A stretch of DNA of 49,114 bases from Comamonadaceae bacterium (GTDB lineage Bacteria; Pseudomonadota; Gammaproteobacteria; Burkholderiales; Burkholderiaceae_C). Under the pieces are notes generated by a model. That model saw nothing but the letters and a program-made list of their open reading frames with translations. It ran no database searches and was not told the DNA's origin. Numbering within the stretch: position 1 is the stretch's first letter; every line of letters starts with the position of its first letter. Shown here piece after piece: positions 1 to 8,852 of the stretch. The stretch is from assembly GCA_947451385.1 (NCBI GenBank), contig CANFYZ010000020.1, forward strand, positions 1 to 49,114. The letters run 5' to 3'. The position numbers and the translations under genes are program-made.

Positions 1-1
1 C

Positions 2-1054
2 ACCGACGCGCTGCGCTTCACCTTCGCCTCGCTCGCCACGCACGGCCGCGACCTGCGCTTCGACCTCGCCCGCGTCGCCGGCTACCGCAACTTCTGCAAC
101 AAACTGTGGAACGCCACCCGCTTTGTCCTGATGAACTGCGAAGGCCAAGACTGCGGCCTGATGGACCACACCAAGGCCGACTGCGCGCCCGGCGGCAAAG
201 CCCACGGCTATATGCACTTCAGCCAGGCCGACCGCTGGATCTCTTCGGTGTTGCAGCAAACCGAGGCCGAAGTGGCCAAAGGCTTTGCCGAATACCGACT
301 GGACAACGTGGCCAGCGCGATTTATGAATTCGTCTGGAACGAATACTGCGACTGGTACCTGGAAATTGCCAAAGTGCAAATCCAGACCGGCGGCCCTGCC
401 GAGCAGCGCGCCACGCGCCGCACGCTGATCCGCACGCTCGAAGCGATCTTGCGTTTGGCACACCCCATCATCCCGTTCATCACCGAAGAGTTGTGGCAAA
501 AAGTCGCGCCCGTGGCCGGTCTGCCTGGCCCCTCGGTCAGCGTGGCCCGCTACCCCGAGGCGCAGCTGAACAAGATTGACGAGCAAGCGATCGCCAACGT
601 GGTGCAACTCAAATCGCTGGTGGACGCTTGCCGCAACCTGCGCGGCGAGATGAACGTGCCCGCCTCCACCAAGATGCCGTTGTTCGCCTTGGGCAACGCC
701 GAGTTCATGCGCGCCAACGCGGCGGTGCTGCAGTCACTGGCCAAGCTGAGCGAAGTGAAAATTTTTGACGACGAAGCCGCCTGGCAAGCGGCCGCGCAAT
801 CGGCCCCGGTGGCCATGGTGGGCGGCACGCGCATGTGCTTGTTCATCGAGGTCGATGTGGCGGCCGAGAAAATCCGCTTGAGCAAAGAAATCACCCGCCT
901 GGAAGGCGAGATCGCCAAAGCACAAAACAAACTCAGCAACGAAGCCTTTGTAGCCAAAGCCCCGCCCGCCGTGATCGCGCAAGAAAAGCAACGTGTCACG
1001 GACTTTTCAGACACCGTGGTTAAGATGCGCGCACAACTGGCCCGCTTGGCTTGA
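2..1054 (+). CDS. valS: Valine--tRNA ligase, C-terminal 350 residues (5' end outside window)
   Basis: Class I aminoacyl-tRNA synthetase that charges tRNA-Val and edits Thr-tRNA-Val in the cytoplasm. The frame is open from base 2, so the catalytic Rossmann fold and editing domain lie upstream of the window. What remains starts just after the expected KMSKS loop, with the typical [16 protein letters not shown] and [12 protein letters not shown] stretch. The alpha-helical anticodon-binding domain follows ([12 protein letters not shown]), then the C-terminal coiled-coil arm typical of ValRS ([21 protein letters not shown], about the last 65 residues). It ends in TGA 21 bp before galU with no terminator between them, so read-through into galU is likely. 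Identification is firm; only the truncation limits it. Confidence 0.95.
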   Translation, partial: TDALRFTFASLATHGRDLRFDLARVAGYRNFCNKLWNATRFVLMNCEGQDCGLMDHTKADCAPGGKAHGYMHFSQADRWISSVLQQTEAEVAKGFAEYRLDNVASAIYEFVWNEYCDWYLEIAKVQIQTGGPAEQRATRRTLIRTLEAILRLAHPIIPFITEELWQKVAPVAGLPGPSVSVARYPEAQLNKIDEQAIANVVQLKSLVDACRNLRGEMNVPASTKMPLFALGNAEFMRANAAVLQSLAKLSEVKIFDDEAAWQAAAQSAPVAMVGGTRMCLFIEVDVAAEKIRLSKEITRLEGEIAKAQNKLSNEAFVAKAPPAVIAQEKQRVTDFSDTVVKMRAQLARLA

Positions 1055-1075
1055 TGTCCTTTTGAAAGTCGTTCC

Positions 1076-1960
1076 ATGGCCCTGAACACCATCCGCAAAG
1101 CCGTCTTCCCCGTTGCGGGTTTGGGCACACGCTTTTTGCCCGCCACCAAAGCCGCGCCCAAAGAAATGCTGCCGGTGGTGGACAAGCCGCTGATTCAATA
1201 CGCGGTGGAAGAAGCCTACGCCGCCGGTGTGCGCCACATGATCTTTGTCACCGGGCGCAGCAAGCGCGCCATCGAAGACCACTTTGACACCGCTTACGAG
1301 CTGGAAACCGAGCTCGAAACCGCGCACAAAGACGAGCTCTTGACCTTGGTGCGCTCGGTGCAGCCGGACGACATGGTCTGCGCCTATGTGCGGCAAAACC
1401 GCATGCTGGGCCTGGGCCATGCGGTGCTGTGCGCCGAACCCCTGGTGGGCAACGAGCCTTTTGCGGTGTTGTTGGCCGACGATTTGATGATGGGCCCCGC
1501 CCAAGGCCCGAGCGTTTTGGCCCAAATGGTCAACGCCTTCAGCCAGCAAGGCCGCTCGGTGTTGGCGGTGCAAGAAGTGCCGCTGGACCAAACGCGGCGC
1601 TACGGCATTGTGGCGGGCGAAGCCGCAGGCAAGCAGTTGATCCGCGTGGAGCAGATCGTGGAGAAACCGGCCCCGGACAAAGCCCCGTCTCGCATGGGTG
1701 TGGCTGGTCGCTATATTTTGACGCCGGGTATTTTTGACGAGATCCGCAACCAACCCACCGGCGTGGGCGGCGAGATCCAACTCACTGACGCGATTGCCCG
1801 GCTGATGGCGCGTGAGGCGGTGTACGCCTTTCAATACCAAGGCAAGCGCTACGACTGCGGCAGCAAAGAAGGCTTTTTAGAGGCCACGGTGGAACTGGCT
1901 TTGCAGCACCCGCAAGTGGGTGATTCTTTTCGCGCCTACCTCAAAGGCTTGGCGCTGTAA
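1076..1960 (+). CDS. galU: UTP--glucose-1-phosphate uridylyltransferase
   Basis: Makes UDP-glucose from UTP and glucose-1-phosphate, feeding LPS, exopolysaccharide and glycolipid synthesis in the cytosol. The 294 residues are full family length. The nucleotide-binding [20 protein letters not shown] motif is at about residues 15-34, the metal-binding stretch LLADDLM is present, and so is the conserved EKP lysine region (QIVEKPAP). The start is ATG at 1076; the AAAG upstream is only a modest ribosome site. Its TAA stop abuts the TGA of the convergent tusA-like gene with zero bases between, so the two mRNAs must overlap at their 3' ends. It probably shares transcription with valS. Confidence 0.95.
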   Translation: MALNTIRKAVFPVAGLGTRFLPATKAAPKEMLPVVDKPLIQYAVEEAYAAGVRHMIFVTGRSKRAIEDHFDTAYELETELETAHKDELLTLVRSVQPDDMVCAYVRQNRMLGLGHAVLCAEPLVGNEPFAVLLADDLMMGPAQGPSVLAQMVNAFSQQGRSVLAVQEVPLDQTRRYGIVAGEAAGKQLIRVEQIVEKPAPDKAPSRMGVAGRYILTPGIFDEIRNQPTGVGGEIQLTDAIARLMAREAVYAFQYQGKRYDCGSKEGFLEATVELALQHPQVGDSFRAYLKGLAL

Positions 1961-2188
1961 TCAACGCCGCCGCATTCTGAAAATAAACTGCTCGCCCTCG
2001 GCCGTGCTGGACACCAGCTCGTTGCCGGTCTGGCGCGCAAAGGCCTCAAAGTCACGCACCGAACCGGGGTCGGTGGCGCGCACTTGCAACACCTGACCCG
2101 AGGCCATGTCGGTCAGCGCTTTTTTGGCTTTCAAAATAGGCAGCGGGCAGTTCAGGCCGCAGGTGTCGATTTCTTTGTCAAAACTCAT
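1961..2188 (-). CDS. TusA-family sulfurtransferase (SirA/YeeD-like)
   Basis: A small 75-residue sulfur carrier. The motif CGLNCPLPILKAKKAL at residues 10-25 carries the invariant CPxP cysteine (Cys14), which holds a persulfide in TusA proteins. The rest fits the beta-alpha-beta-alpha fold (VLQVRATDPGSVRDFEAFA). In this family sulfur is passed to tRNA thiouridylation, molybdenum-cofactor or sulfur-oxidation enzymes; which partner applies here is unknown. The ATG overlaps the stop of the upstream NUDIX gene in an ATGA tetramer (2185-2188), so the two are translationally coupled. Together with cysM they form a minus-strand operon. An extra cysteine at position 10 precedes the active cysteine. 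Confidence 0.85.
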   Translation of the reverse strand: MSFDKEIDTCGLNCPLPILKAKKALTDMASGQVLQVRATDPGSVRDFEAFARQTGNELVSSTAEGEQFIFRMRRR

Positions 2189-2733
2189 GTCGGCTTGTCC
2201 TGGTTGCCGTAACGCTCTTCCCAGCTCATGAAGCGCGGCTCGATGCCGATGCTGCGCAACCAGTCGCCCACGGCATAGCCTGTGCCGGCGGGCCAGCAAA
2301 TGATGTCTTCGGGTTTGTACATCTTGTACTCCGCCAATTCGGGCGAGAGCCGAACCTCGCCCTCGGCCAGGGCATGGTAGGCAATGATGACCTGGTTCAT
2401 GCGCTTGAACTCGTAAGCGCCCACCAGCTTCAGGGCGGTGACGGACAAATTGGTTTCTTCGGCGATCTCGCGCGCAATGCCCTCTTCGGGCGACTCCCCG
2501 GCCTCCATGAAGCCGGTGATCAAAGCAAAGCGACGGCCTGGCCAGGCTGCGTTGCGCGCCAGCAAAATCTCGTCGCCCACTTGCACAATGCCGGCCAGCA
2601 CAGGCGTGGGGTTGTTCCAGTGCGTGTAACCGCAGGCCGCACAACGCAGGCGCATTTTGTCGCCGCCGTCTTCCATTTGCGACAGCCAAGCCAAAGGCTC
2701 GGCACACATGGGGCAAAACCGAAATTCAGACAT
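2185..2733 (-). CDS. NUDIX hydrolase with N-terminal zinc ribbon
   Basis: A 182-residue pyrophosphohydrolase of the NUDIX superfamily. An N-terminal zinc ribbon uses two CxxC pairs (Cys7/Cys10 and Cys31/Cys34). The Nudix box follows at about residues 74-96 (GFMEAGESPEEGIAREIAEE), with the metal-binding REIAEE core intact. The layout recalls the C-terminal half of NudC-type NADH pyrophosphatases, but the SQPWPFPxS signature of true NADH pyrophosphatases is absent, so the substrate cannot be named. It sits between cysM (41 bp gap) and the tusA-like gene (4 bp overlap), suggesting co-expression with sulfur metabolism. Confidence 0.85.
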   Translation of the reverse strand: MSEFRFCPMCAEPLAWLSQMEDGGDKMRLRCAACGYTHWNNPTPVLAGIVQVGDEILLARNAAWPGRRFALITGFMEAGESPEEGIAREIAEETNLSVTALKLVGAYEFKRMNQVIIAYHALAEGEVRLSPELAEYKMYKPEDIICWPAGTGYAVGDWLRSIGIEPRFMSWEERYGNQDKPT

Positions 2734-2774
2734 GAAGCACTTTCTGTAAAGAAGTTCGAGGTGCGTCGCGCCGC

Positions 2775-3677
2775 TCAGGCGGGGAACACACCGGTCGACA
2801 AATAACGATCGCCGCGATCGCAGACGATGAAAACAATCACCGCGTCGCGCGCCGTGCGTGAGATTTGCTGCGCCACCCAGCAGGCGCCAGCCGCCGAGAT
2901 GCCGGCAAAAATGCCTTCAGTGCGCGCCATTTGGCGGCAGGTTTCTTCGGCGTCGCCCTGGCTCACCAAGACCAATTCATCGACGGCGGTTGGCTCGTAA
3001 ATTTTCGGCAAATATTCCTCAGGCCACTTGCGAATGCCGGGAATGCGCGAACCCTCTGACGGCTGCGCGCCAATGATGCGGATGGCCGGGTTCTTCTCTT
3101 TGAGAAAGCGCGACACGCCGGTGATGGTGCCGGTGGTGCCCATGGCGCTGACAAAGTGGGTGACCTTGCCGCTGGTCTGCGCCCAGATTTCGGGGCCAGT
3201 GGTTTCGTAGTGGATGCGTGGGTTATCGGGGTTGGCAAACTGGTCCAGAATCCGCCCCTTGCCCTGCGCGGCCATGCTGTCGGCCAGGTCACGCGCGTAC
3301 TCCATGCCGCCGCTTTTGGGCGTCAAGATCAGCTCAGCACCAAAGGCTTTCATGGTCTGGGCGCGCTCGATCGACAAGTCCTCGGGCATGATCAAAATCA
3401 TGCGGTAACCCTTGATGGCCGCGGCCATGGCCAGCGCAATGCCGGTGTTGCCGGAAGTGGCCTCGATCAAGGTGTCGCCGGGCTGGATTTCGCCGCGCTC
3501 TTGCGCGCGCTGAATCATCGACAGGGCTGGCCGGTCTTTCACCGAGCCCGCAGGGTTGTTGCCTTCGAGCTTGCCCAAAATCACGTTGCCGTGGGCTGTG
3601 GCCTCGGCCGCACCGAGTCGCTGTAAAGCGACCAGTGGCGTGCTGCCAATCGCGTCTTCAATGGTGGGAAATTTCAT
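2775..3677 (-). CDS. cysM: Cysteine synthase B (O-acetylserine sulfhydrylase)
   Basis: A PLP enzyme that makes cysteine from O-acetylserine and sulfide or, in CysM, thiosulfate. The 300-residue protein shows the PLP lysine in NPAGSVKDRP (Lys47), the substrate loop EATSGNTGIALA, and the glycine-rich phosphate-binding loop around GTTGTITG. Its length and the overall pattern of the C-terminal region fit CysM better than CysK. The frame is open 20 codons further upstream, but ATG at 3677 gives the usual family start MKFPTIEDAIGSTPL. It is the first gene of the cysM-NUDIX-tusA operon, divergent from SOS-regulated umuD across about 96 bp. Confidence 0.93.
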   Translation of the reverse strand: MKFPTIEDAIGSTPLVALQRLGAAEATAHGNVILGKLEGNNPAGSVKDRPALSMIQRAQERGEIQPGDTLIEATSGNTGIALAMAAAIKGYRMILIMPEDLSIERAQTMKAFGAELILTPKSGGMEYARDLADSMAAQGKGRILDQFANPDNPRIHYETTGPEIWAQTSGKVTHFVSAMGTTGTITGVSRFLKEKNPAIRIIGAQPSEGSRIPGIRKWPEEYLPKIYEPTAVDELVLVSQGDAEETCRQMARTEGIFAGISAAGACWVAQQISRTARDAVIVFIVCDRGDRYLSTGVFPA

Positions 3678-3737
3678 GGGCTCCACTGTGCCATATTTCA
3701 AACGGGATGCCTGACACCTGCGCAGCGGCGCAGACAC

Positions 3738-3767
3738 TTGAAAAACTGTATTTTTATACAGTATTAT
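3738..3767 (+). promoter_or_regulatory. umuDC promoter (-35 TTGAAA, -10 TATTAT)
   Basis: TTGAAA at 3738-3743 and TATTAT at 3762-3767 are 18 bp apart, each one base from the sigma-70 consensus. The LexA box lies between and overlaps the -10 element. The expected transcription start, about 7 bases past the -10, falls on or within a base or two of the umuD ATG at 3774, so the mRNA would be leaderless or nearly so. Predicted from sequence only. Confidence 0.6.
3746..3761. promoter_or_regulatory. LexA (SOS) box
   Basis: CTGTATTTTTATACAG keeps the full CTGT-N8-ACAG frame of the enterobacterial-type LexA operator with a near-perfect AT core. It sits in the spacer of the umuDC promoter, ending 12 bp before the umuD ATG, as expected for tight repression that is lifted on DNA damage. 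The cysM promoter lies on the other side of this short intergenic region and could also be affected. Confidence 0.9.
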
Positions 3768-3773
3768 TGAGGC

Positions 3774-4214
3774 ATGTCCGTTTCGTCAATTTCATCCGCT
3801 CTGCCCGTCCCTTTGCAGAGCCAAGCACTGGTGCTGGACCTGTGCGGCTGGGCCGTGCCGGCAGGTTTTCCGTCGCCGGCGGCAGACCACACGCAAAAGC
3901 GCATTGACCTGAATGAGCAACTCATTCGCAACAAAGAAGCCACTTATTTGTTTCGGGTCAAAGGCGATTCCATGACCGGCGCAGGCATCTATGAAGGCGA
4001 CACCCTGCTGGTGGACCGCAGCATGGACCCCAAGCACAACCACATCGTGCTGGCGCTGCTGAACAACGATTTCACCGTGAAACGGTTTTACCGGCGCGGC
4101 GGCGTGGTCAAGTTGGTGCCCGAAAACCCGATCTACCCCACGCGCCTGATCAAAGGCGAAGACGACCTGACCGTCTGGGGCGTGGTGACCTACAACCTGC
4201 ATAAATTGTGCTGA
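3774..4214 (+). CDS. umuD: UmuD: SOS translesion polymerase V subunit, LexA-like self-cleaving
   Basis: 146 residues. RecA-stimulated self-cleavage removes the N-terminal arm to make UmuD', which joins UmuC to form mutagenic DNA polymerase V. The cleavage site is visible as Ala30-Gly31 before FPSPAADH. The catalytic dyad is Ser66 (GDSM) and Lys103 (FTVKRF), followed by the S24 peptidase-fold C-terminus ending WGVVTYNLH. The gene directly follows a LexA box and is 3 bp from umuC. The only SD-like bases (GAGG, 3769-3772) are one base from the ATG, too close to work normally, in keeping with a leaderless message. Confidence 0.93.
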   Translation: MSVSSISSALPVPLQSQALVLDLCGWAVPAGFPSPAADHTQKRIDLNEQLIRNKEATYLFRVKGDSMTGAGIYEGDTLLVDRSMDPKHNHIVLALLNNDFTVKRFYRRGGVVKLVPENPIYPTRLIKGEDDLTVWGVVTYNLHKLC

Positions 4215-4217
4215 GCC

Positions 4218-5489
4218 ATGTCCGCATCTGTGCAGCAGCTCGCCTTGGTCGACTGCAATAATTTTTACGTTTCGTGCGAACGTGTTTTCCGTCCCGACCT
4301 GCGGCACACGCCGGTGGTGGTGCTGTCGAACAACGACGGCTGCGTGGTCTCGCGCTCGAACGAAGCCAAAGCCTTGGGCGTGAAGATGGGCCAGCCCTGG
4401 TTCCAGGCCCAGGACTTGGCCGAAGCACATGGCATTTTGGCGCTCAGCTCCAACTACGCGCTGTACGCCGACATGTCCAACCGGGTGATGCAGATCTTGA
4501 GCGCGTTCTCACCCCGGCAAGAGGTGTATTCGATCGACGAATGCTTTGTCGACCTGACCGGCATGCCCGAGCCCAAGGCCATCGGCCTGCAGATCCGTGA
4601 ACGCGTCAATGCCTGGACGGGCATCCCGGTGTGCGTGGGCATCGGCCCGAGCAAGACCTTGGCCAAGTTGGCCAATCACATTGCCAAAAAACACCCGCGC
4701 TCGCCGGGTGTTTTCAACTACAACGCGTTGACCCCGGCGCAACAAACCAAGCTGTTGGCACAGATCGCTGCGAGCGAAGTCTGGGGCGTGGGCCGCCGAC
4801 TGACGGCGCAACTGCAAGCGCAGGGCATCCACAGCGTGCAAGATCTGCGCAACGCGCACACACCGACGCTGCGCAGCGCCTTTGGCGTGGTGATGGAAAA
4901 AACTCAGCGCGAGCTGCAAGGCACCGCCTGCATGGACCTGGAAGAAGCGCCCAGCGCGAAAAAACAAATCATCGCCAGCCGCTCCTTTGGCCAACCGGTC
5001 CAGGCGTTGCCGGTGCTGCAAGACGCGGTCAGCAGTTTTGTGGCCAACGCCTGCAGCAAGCTGCGGGCACAAAACTCGCAAGCGGCCTTGATCCAGGTGT
5101 TTTTGCAGACCAACCGCTTTCGCAAAGACCAGCCGCAATACAGCCCCTGCCTGGCCGTGCCACTGCCACAAGCCACCAACGACAGCTTGGTGCTCAACCG
5201 CTGGGCCGCAGCGCTGGCTGAGCGCATGTACCGACCCGACTATCTGTACAAAAAAGCCGGGGTGATGCTCAGCGACATCACACCGGCCGGGCAACATCAG
5301 ACCGACTGGCTCGAACCCACCGCCCCCACGCAGACCCCGCTGATGCACGCGCTAGATCAATTGAATCAACGCTACGGCAGAGGCACCGTCAAAGTTTCTG
5401 GCCAAGGCGCTTACAGCGCTTGGCAAATGAAGCAAGAAAGAAAGTCGCCTAACTACACCACCGATTGGCAGAACCTGCCTTGTGTGTGA
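4218..5489 (+). CDS. umuC: UmuC: Y-family DNA polymerase V catalytic subunit
   Basis: 423 residues, normal length. Performs error-prone bypass of DNA lesions with UmuD'. The metal-binding residues of Y-family polymerases are present: Asp12 in [13 protein letters not shown] and Asp107-Glu108 in [13 protein letters not shown]. The thumb helix-hairpin-helix follows ([18 protein letters not shown]), then the little finger, and a C-terminal DUF4113-like tail ([12 protein letters not shown]) as in E. coli UmuC. Three bases separate it from umuD, and no promoter is seen between them, so it is expressed from the SOS promoter. Confidence 0.94.
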   Translation: MSASVQQLALVDCNNFYVSCERVFRPDLRHTPVVVLSNNDGCVVSRSNEAKALGVKMGQPWFQAQDLAEAHGILALSSNYALYADMSNRVMQILSAFSPRQEVYSIDECFVDLTGMPEPKAIGLQIRERVNAWTGIPVCVGIGPSKTLAKLANHIAKKHPRSPGVFNYNALTPAQQTKLLAQIAASEVWGVGRRLTAQLQAQGIHSVQDLRNAHTPTLRSAFGVVMEKTQRELQGTACMDLEEAPSAKKQIIASRSFGQPVQALPVLQDAVSSFVANACSKLRAQNSQAALIQVFLQTNRFRKDQPQYSPCLAVPLPQATNDSLVLNRWAAALAERMYRPDYLYKKAGVMLSDITPAGQHQTDWLEPTAPTQTPLMHALDQLNQRYGRGTVKVSGQGAYSAWQMKQERKSPNYTTDWQNLPCV

Positions 5490-5578
5490 TCTGGAATTGA
5501 CTTATTTTCAACTCTGAAAAATCTGGTTTTTTTCCGTTTCATGTAGCATTCGAACATTGCAATTGATCTGTGATCTCT

Positions 5579-6046
5579 ATGAAAAAAATCATCGCTGCTG
5601 TGACACTTTTGGGTATGGGCACATGGGCCTGCGGCCAAGAAGTTGGCAAAGTCATCTCCTCCGTACAAGTCATTCAGCAAGTGGCCGTGCCACGCCAAGT
5701 GTGCTCACAAGAACAAGTCGCGGTGCAAGCCAACAAGAGCGGTGCGGGTGCGGCGATGGGTGCGATTGCCGGAGGCGTCTTGGGCAATCAAATCGGCGGT
5801 GGCAGTGGCAAGGCCGCGGCCACGGCACTGGGCATCTTCGGCGGTGCCATTTTGGGCAACAACATTGAAGGGGCGCCGGCGCCTCAAACACAAACCGTGC
5901 AGAACTGCACGACACAAAACGTCTTTGAAAATCGTGTGATGGGTTACAACGTCACGTACGAATTCAACGGCAAGCAATACAGTGTTCAGTTGCCGCGCGA
6001 CCCGGGCCCGACCATCAAGCTGAATGTCACGCCTGCAGCTTATTAA
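5579..6046 (+). CDS. Glycine-zipper 2TM envelope protein
   Basis: 155 residues. A lysine-led signal peptide (MKKIIAAVTLLGMG) is followed by a mature domain. A glycine zipper occupies about residues 55-95 (GAGAAMGAIAGGVLGNQIGG, then GIFGGAILGNNIEG), the Rick_17kDa/glycine zipper 2TM pattern of outer-membrane or periplasmic proteins. The C-terminal part (YEFNGKQYSVQLPRDPG) matches the tail usual in this family in proteobacteria. ATG 5579 was chosen over an upstream GTG at 5570 because it gives a standard signal peptide. The biochemical role is unknown; relatives are structural or stress-linked envelope proteins. Confidence 0.75.
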   Translation: MKKIIAAVTLLGMGTWACGQEVGKVISSVQVIQQVAVPRQVCSQEQVAVQANKSGAGAAMGAIAGGVLGNQIGGGSGKAAATALGIFGGAILGNNIEGAPAPQTQTVQNCTTQNVFENRVMGYNVTYEFNGKQYSVQLPRDPGPTIKLNVTPAAY

Positions 6047-6081
6047 ACCCGGTGGCCGCTTGAAGTGACGCCTGACTGCGC

Positions 6082-6720
6082 ATGAACCCCGCCATTTTCT
6101 CAAGCCATCTCTGGGCGGTGGTCGTTTTTACTTTGAGCTATGGCTTGATCTACGGCATCAACAACAGCCTCACCGAGTTCATGTACCTGCTGCCTGGAGC
6201 GCACCTGGTGCACATTCCCAGCGGGTTCAAGCTGCTGTTTGTATTGATCGGAGGGCCTTGGGCGGCCATCGGCATTGCCCTGGTGTGCTTGACAGCGGGG
6301 CTCTGGTTCATGTTTCCAGGTGGGCTCGGCTTGTGTCTGGTGCTGGCGGCCGTGAACGGCCTGGCGCCGCTTTGGGCCCTCAAGTTGTTGCTGGGCAAAG
6401 CCTGTCTGCCGCCGGACCTCAGTCGCTTGAGCGTGCGCAAGTTTTTGCAACTGGGCTGTCTGTTTGCTTTTTTGAACACCAGCCTGAACCAAATGGTCTT
6501 GTATTGGAGTGGGGTGACCGACAACTTTACAGGCGGTATGGTCGTCATGTTCCTGGGCGACTTGACGGGCTGCTACCTCGTCATGCTGCTGGTCCAAGCC
6601 GTGGGACGGCGGGTGTATCGGCGTCCGCGTCCATCTGACGAAAAAGACCTCAACAGCTACCAAATGTGCGTCAAAATTTTGATGGATTTCTCTGTATTTT
6701 TACCCCCCAATTTCCATTAA
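6082..6720 (+). CDS. Integral membrane protein, possibly MASE1-like
   Basis: A 212-residue, strongly hydrophobic protein with about five to six membrane segments. The N-terminus (WAVVVFTLSYGLIYGINN) and the GPWAAIGIAL and LGDLTGCYLVMLLVQAVGRRVY stretches resemble the MASE1 sensory membrane domain, but no GGDEF, kinase or other output domain follows. It may be a free-standing sensor/transport module or a truncated MASE1 protein. It lies 35 bp after the glycine-zipper gene on the same strand. Function is not assigned. Confidence 0.55.
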   Translation: MNPAIFSSHLWAVVVFTLSYGLIYGINNSLTEFMYLLPGAHLVHIPSGFKLLFVLIGGPWAAIGIALVCLTAGLWFMFPGGLGLCLVLAAVNGLAPLWALKLLLGKACLPPDLSRLSVRKFLQLGCLFAFLNTSLNQMVLYWSGVTDNFTGGMVVMFLGDLTGCYLVMLLVQAVGRRVYRRPRPSDEKDLNSYQMCVKILMDFSVFLPPNFH

Positions 6721-6827
6721 TCTGGGGCTCAAGGGTTCTCAATGCGGGGCCAGGGGCGAGCAATTTTGAAACGCCAGTCAAAACAGCGTCAAAAATATGC
6801 CACAATCATGGACTTCACAAGATGCCC

Positions 6828-6912
6828 GCCCGGGTGGTGAAATTGGTAGACTCAGGGGACTCAAAATCCCCCGCCGCAAGGCGTGCCGGTTCGAGTCCGG
6901 CCCCGGGCACCA
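6828..6912 (+). tRNA. tRNA-Leu (anticodon CAA), copy 1
   Basis: An 85-nt class II tRNA with encoded CCA. The acceptor GCCCGGG pairs with CCCGGGC, the anticodon loop CTCAAAA gives CAA (reads UUG), and a long variable arm (CGCCGCAAGGCG) is typical of leucine. A -10-like CACAAT lies at 6801-6806. Bases 6828-6916 are identical to 9005-9093 at the second copy. Confidence 0.97.
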
Positions 6913-6960
6913 GCTACATCAGCGACAGGAACCCCGCACCCCTGCAGGTTCCACGCAAAC

Positions 6961-6990
6961 AAGGCCAATCCTCACAGGTTGGCCTTTTTT
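6961..6990 (+). terminator. Rho-independent terminator of tRNA-Leu copy 1
   Basis: AAGGCCAA (6961-6968) pairs with TTGGCCTT (6979-6986) around a 10-base loop, then a run of T. It is nearly the same as the terminator after copy 2, so the tRNA and terminator were duplicated as one unit. Confidence 0.85.
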
Positions 6991-7008
6991 CTTGTTGCGG
7001 CAGCAGGG

Positions 7009-8820
7009 TTACTTGTTTTCCGTGGCGTCATGCGCCAAGCCCGCCATGCGTAAGCTCTCTGCATAGTGGGCCAGATCGGTTTCATGGCGAAAGTGCAACG
7101 TCGGCAAGCAATGCCGGTCCATATGAAAGCCCGGTTCACGCTTGAAAATTTCCGCCCGTTGTTCAGCGGCACGGGCCTCGTTGCCCAGTTGGGCATAGCA
7201 GCCGGCCAACAGCGCCAGGCCCAAGTTGCTCGGCGATTGAATGTGCAACAGCGCCTCAACCGCTTCTGTGTACCGACGGTCCAAGAACATCGCGCGCGCC
7301 AAATAAAGCCAGTAACGCTCAGGGAAAAATGGATTCAGGCGCATGGCTTTGCGGATCCAAAAGAGCCCATCCTCTGATTTGCCCATCCAGGTCAGCAATT
7401 CCCCTTGCTGCACCACGATCAGATCGTCGTTCGGGTTGAGTTCAAGCGCACGGTTTTGATGGAAGGCCGCCCGGTCCAGATCACCCCGATTAATCCAGGA
7501 GGCCGCAAGGATGCGGTGCACATCACTGTCATTCGGGTCCAGCTCCAGGGCGGTCTGCAGTGCCAATAAGATGATTGCCGTCGTCGCCGCAGGATCTTCT
7601 GACCATCCACTGGTTCGCTGCTGCCCGAGTATGCAGGCCAGCCAGGCGTGCGCATGCGCATATTGGGGGTCGATGTGGATCGCCTGTTTGATCAAGATCA
7701 GGGCACGTGCATTGTCCTCGCGGTTAGACCGGTGATGCAGCAGCTTGGCCTGAATCACACACTCATACGCGGCAAAACTCTCAGGTGTTTTTCGCTCCAT
7801 GCGACTGACCGTGTCTTTCTCAAGGCGTCCTGAGAGCGTTGAGACAATTGCCGCAGTCACTTCGTCCTGGATCGCAAAAATGTCCTCCAATTCACGGTCG
7901 TAACGCTCGGCCCAGAGATGGCGATCTGACTCCGCCTCGATCAACTGCACGCTGATGCGCACGCGGTTGCCCGCCTTGCGAACGCTGCCCTGCAACACGT
8001 ACCGAGCTTTCAGTTCGCGTCCGATCTTCTTGAGGTCCAGTGTTTGGCCTTTGTACTTGAACGACGTATTGCGGGAAATGACGAACAACTCCCGAAAGCG
8101 TGACAGTTCCGTCAAGACATCTTCGGTCAGGCCGTCGGTGAAGAACTCCTGCTCTGGCGAACCGCTCATATTGGTAAAAGGCAGCACGATGACCGACGGC
8201 ATTTCAGAATAACCATCTGCAGGCGCAGCATCCACGGGGGCGGACTCTGCCCAGGTTCGGGTCGCGCCAGCGCTGCCGGATTGCCCCTGCGCTACCTCGA
8301 GGATGACGCGGTAAGTTAAAACCGGTTCATCGATGTTTTTTAATTCTTGGTGGCCCAGCGAGTCAAAATTCAGCTCGAGTTTGCGTCGTACCTCTTCATA
8401 AAACTTGGCTGAGACGGTGATTTCGCCGGGCACGCAGGTGGCCTCAATCCGGGCGGCGACGTTCACACCGTCGCCGTAGAGATTTTCTTCTTCCACAATC
8501 ACATCGCCCAGGTTCAGCCCCACCCGAAATTGCATGCGGTCTGACTCATCTGCGGCGCTGTTGAGCGCTCGGATGGCATTTTGGAACTGAACCGCAGCCG
8601 TGATGGCGTCCACAGGACTGGCAAATTCGGCAACCACCGAATCCCCAGCCGTATGAAAAATGCGACCGTTGTTGGCCAAAATCGATTCGTCTGTCAGGGC
8701 ACGGCGTTGCTTGAGATGGCTCAGCGTACGGTCCTCGTTGCCCCCCATCAAACGGCTGAAGCCGGCGACATCGGCTGCGAGAATGGCCGCCAATCTGCGG
8801 CGTGTTGGGACAGAAGACAT
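7009..8820 (-). CDS. Class III adenylate/guanylate cyclase with C-terminal TPR repeats
   Basis: 603 residues in three parts. (1) An N-terminal class III cyclase homology domain, about 8-175, with metal-binding Asp17 (ADVAGFSRLM) and Asp60 (HTAGDSVVAEF) and the transition-state residues Asn120 and Arg124 (GVNVAARIE), so it is probably active. (2) A TolB/FlgO-like segment, about 205-340 (EQEFFTDGLTEDVLTELSRF, RYVLQGSVRK). (3) TPR-like helices to the end. Such proteins make cAMP in response to unknown cues bound by the TPR part; no membrane segment is seen. It stands alone, reading against both neighbours, between two identical tRNA-Leu genes, and has a strikingly AT-rich upstream region. The substrate (ATP or GTP) cannot be settled by eye. 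Confidence 0.85.
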   Translation of the reverse strand: MSSVPTRRRLAAILAADVAGFSRLMGGNEDRTLSHLKQRRALTDESILANNGRIFHTAGDSVVAEFASPVDAITAAVQFQNAIRALNSAADESDRMQFRVGLNLGDVIVEEENLYGDGVNVAARIEATCVPGEITVSAKFYEEVRRKLELNFDSLGHQELKNIDEPVLTYRVILEVAQGQSGSAGATRTWAESAPVDAAPADGYSEMPSVIVLPFTNMSGSPEQEFFTDGLTEDVLTELSRFRELFVISRNTSFKYKGQTLDLKKIGRELKARYVLQGSVRKAGNRVRISVQLIEAESDRHLWAERYDRELEDIFAIQDEVTAAIVSTLSGRLEKDTVSRMERKTPESFAAYECVIQAKLLHHRSNREDNARALILIKQAIHIDPQYAHAHAWLACILGQQRTSGWSEDPAATTAIILLALQTALELDPNDSDVHRILAASWINRGDLDRAAFHQNRALELNPNDDLIVVQQGELLTWMGKSEDGLFWIRKAMRLNPFFPERYWLYLARAMFLDRRYTEAVEALLHIQSPSNLGLALLAGCYAQLGNEARAAEQRAEIFKREPGFHMDRHCLPTLHFRHETDLAHYAESLRMAGLAHDATENK

Positions 8821-8852
8821 ATTAAATTAATCACTTTTTATATAATTATCGT

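Noticed and set aside
1007..1840. Long minus-strand open frame opposite galU
   Set aside because: Composition is histidine/glycine/arginine-rich, as typical for antisense frames of high-GC genes, and galU on the plus strand is fully supported.
5490..5578. Promoter before the glycine-zipper gene (TTGACT at 5497-5502)
   Set aside because: No acceptable -10 box lies at the right distance, so it is not reported as a feature.
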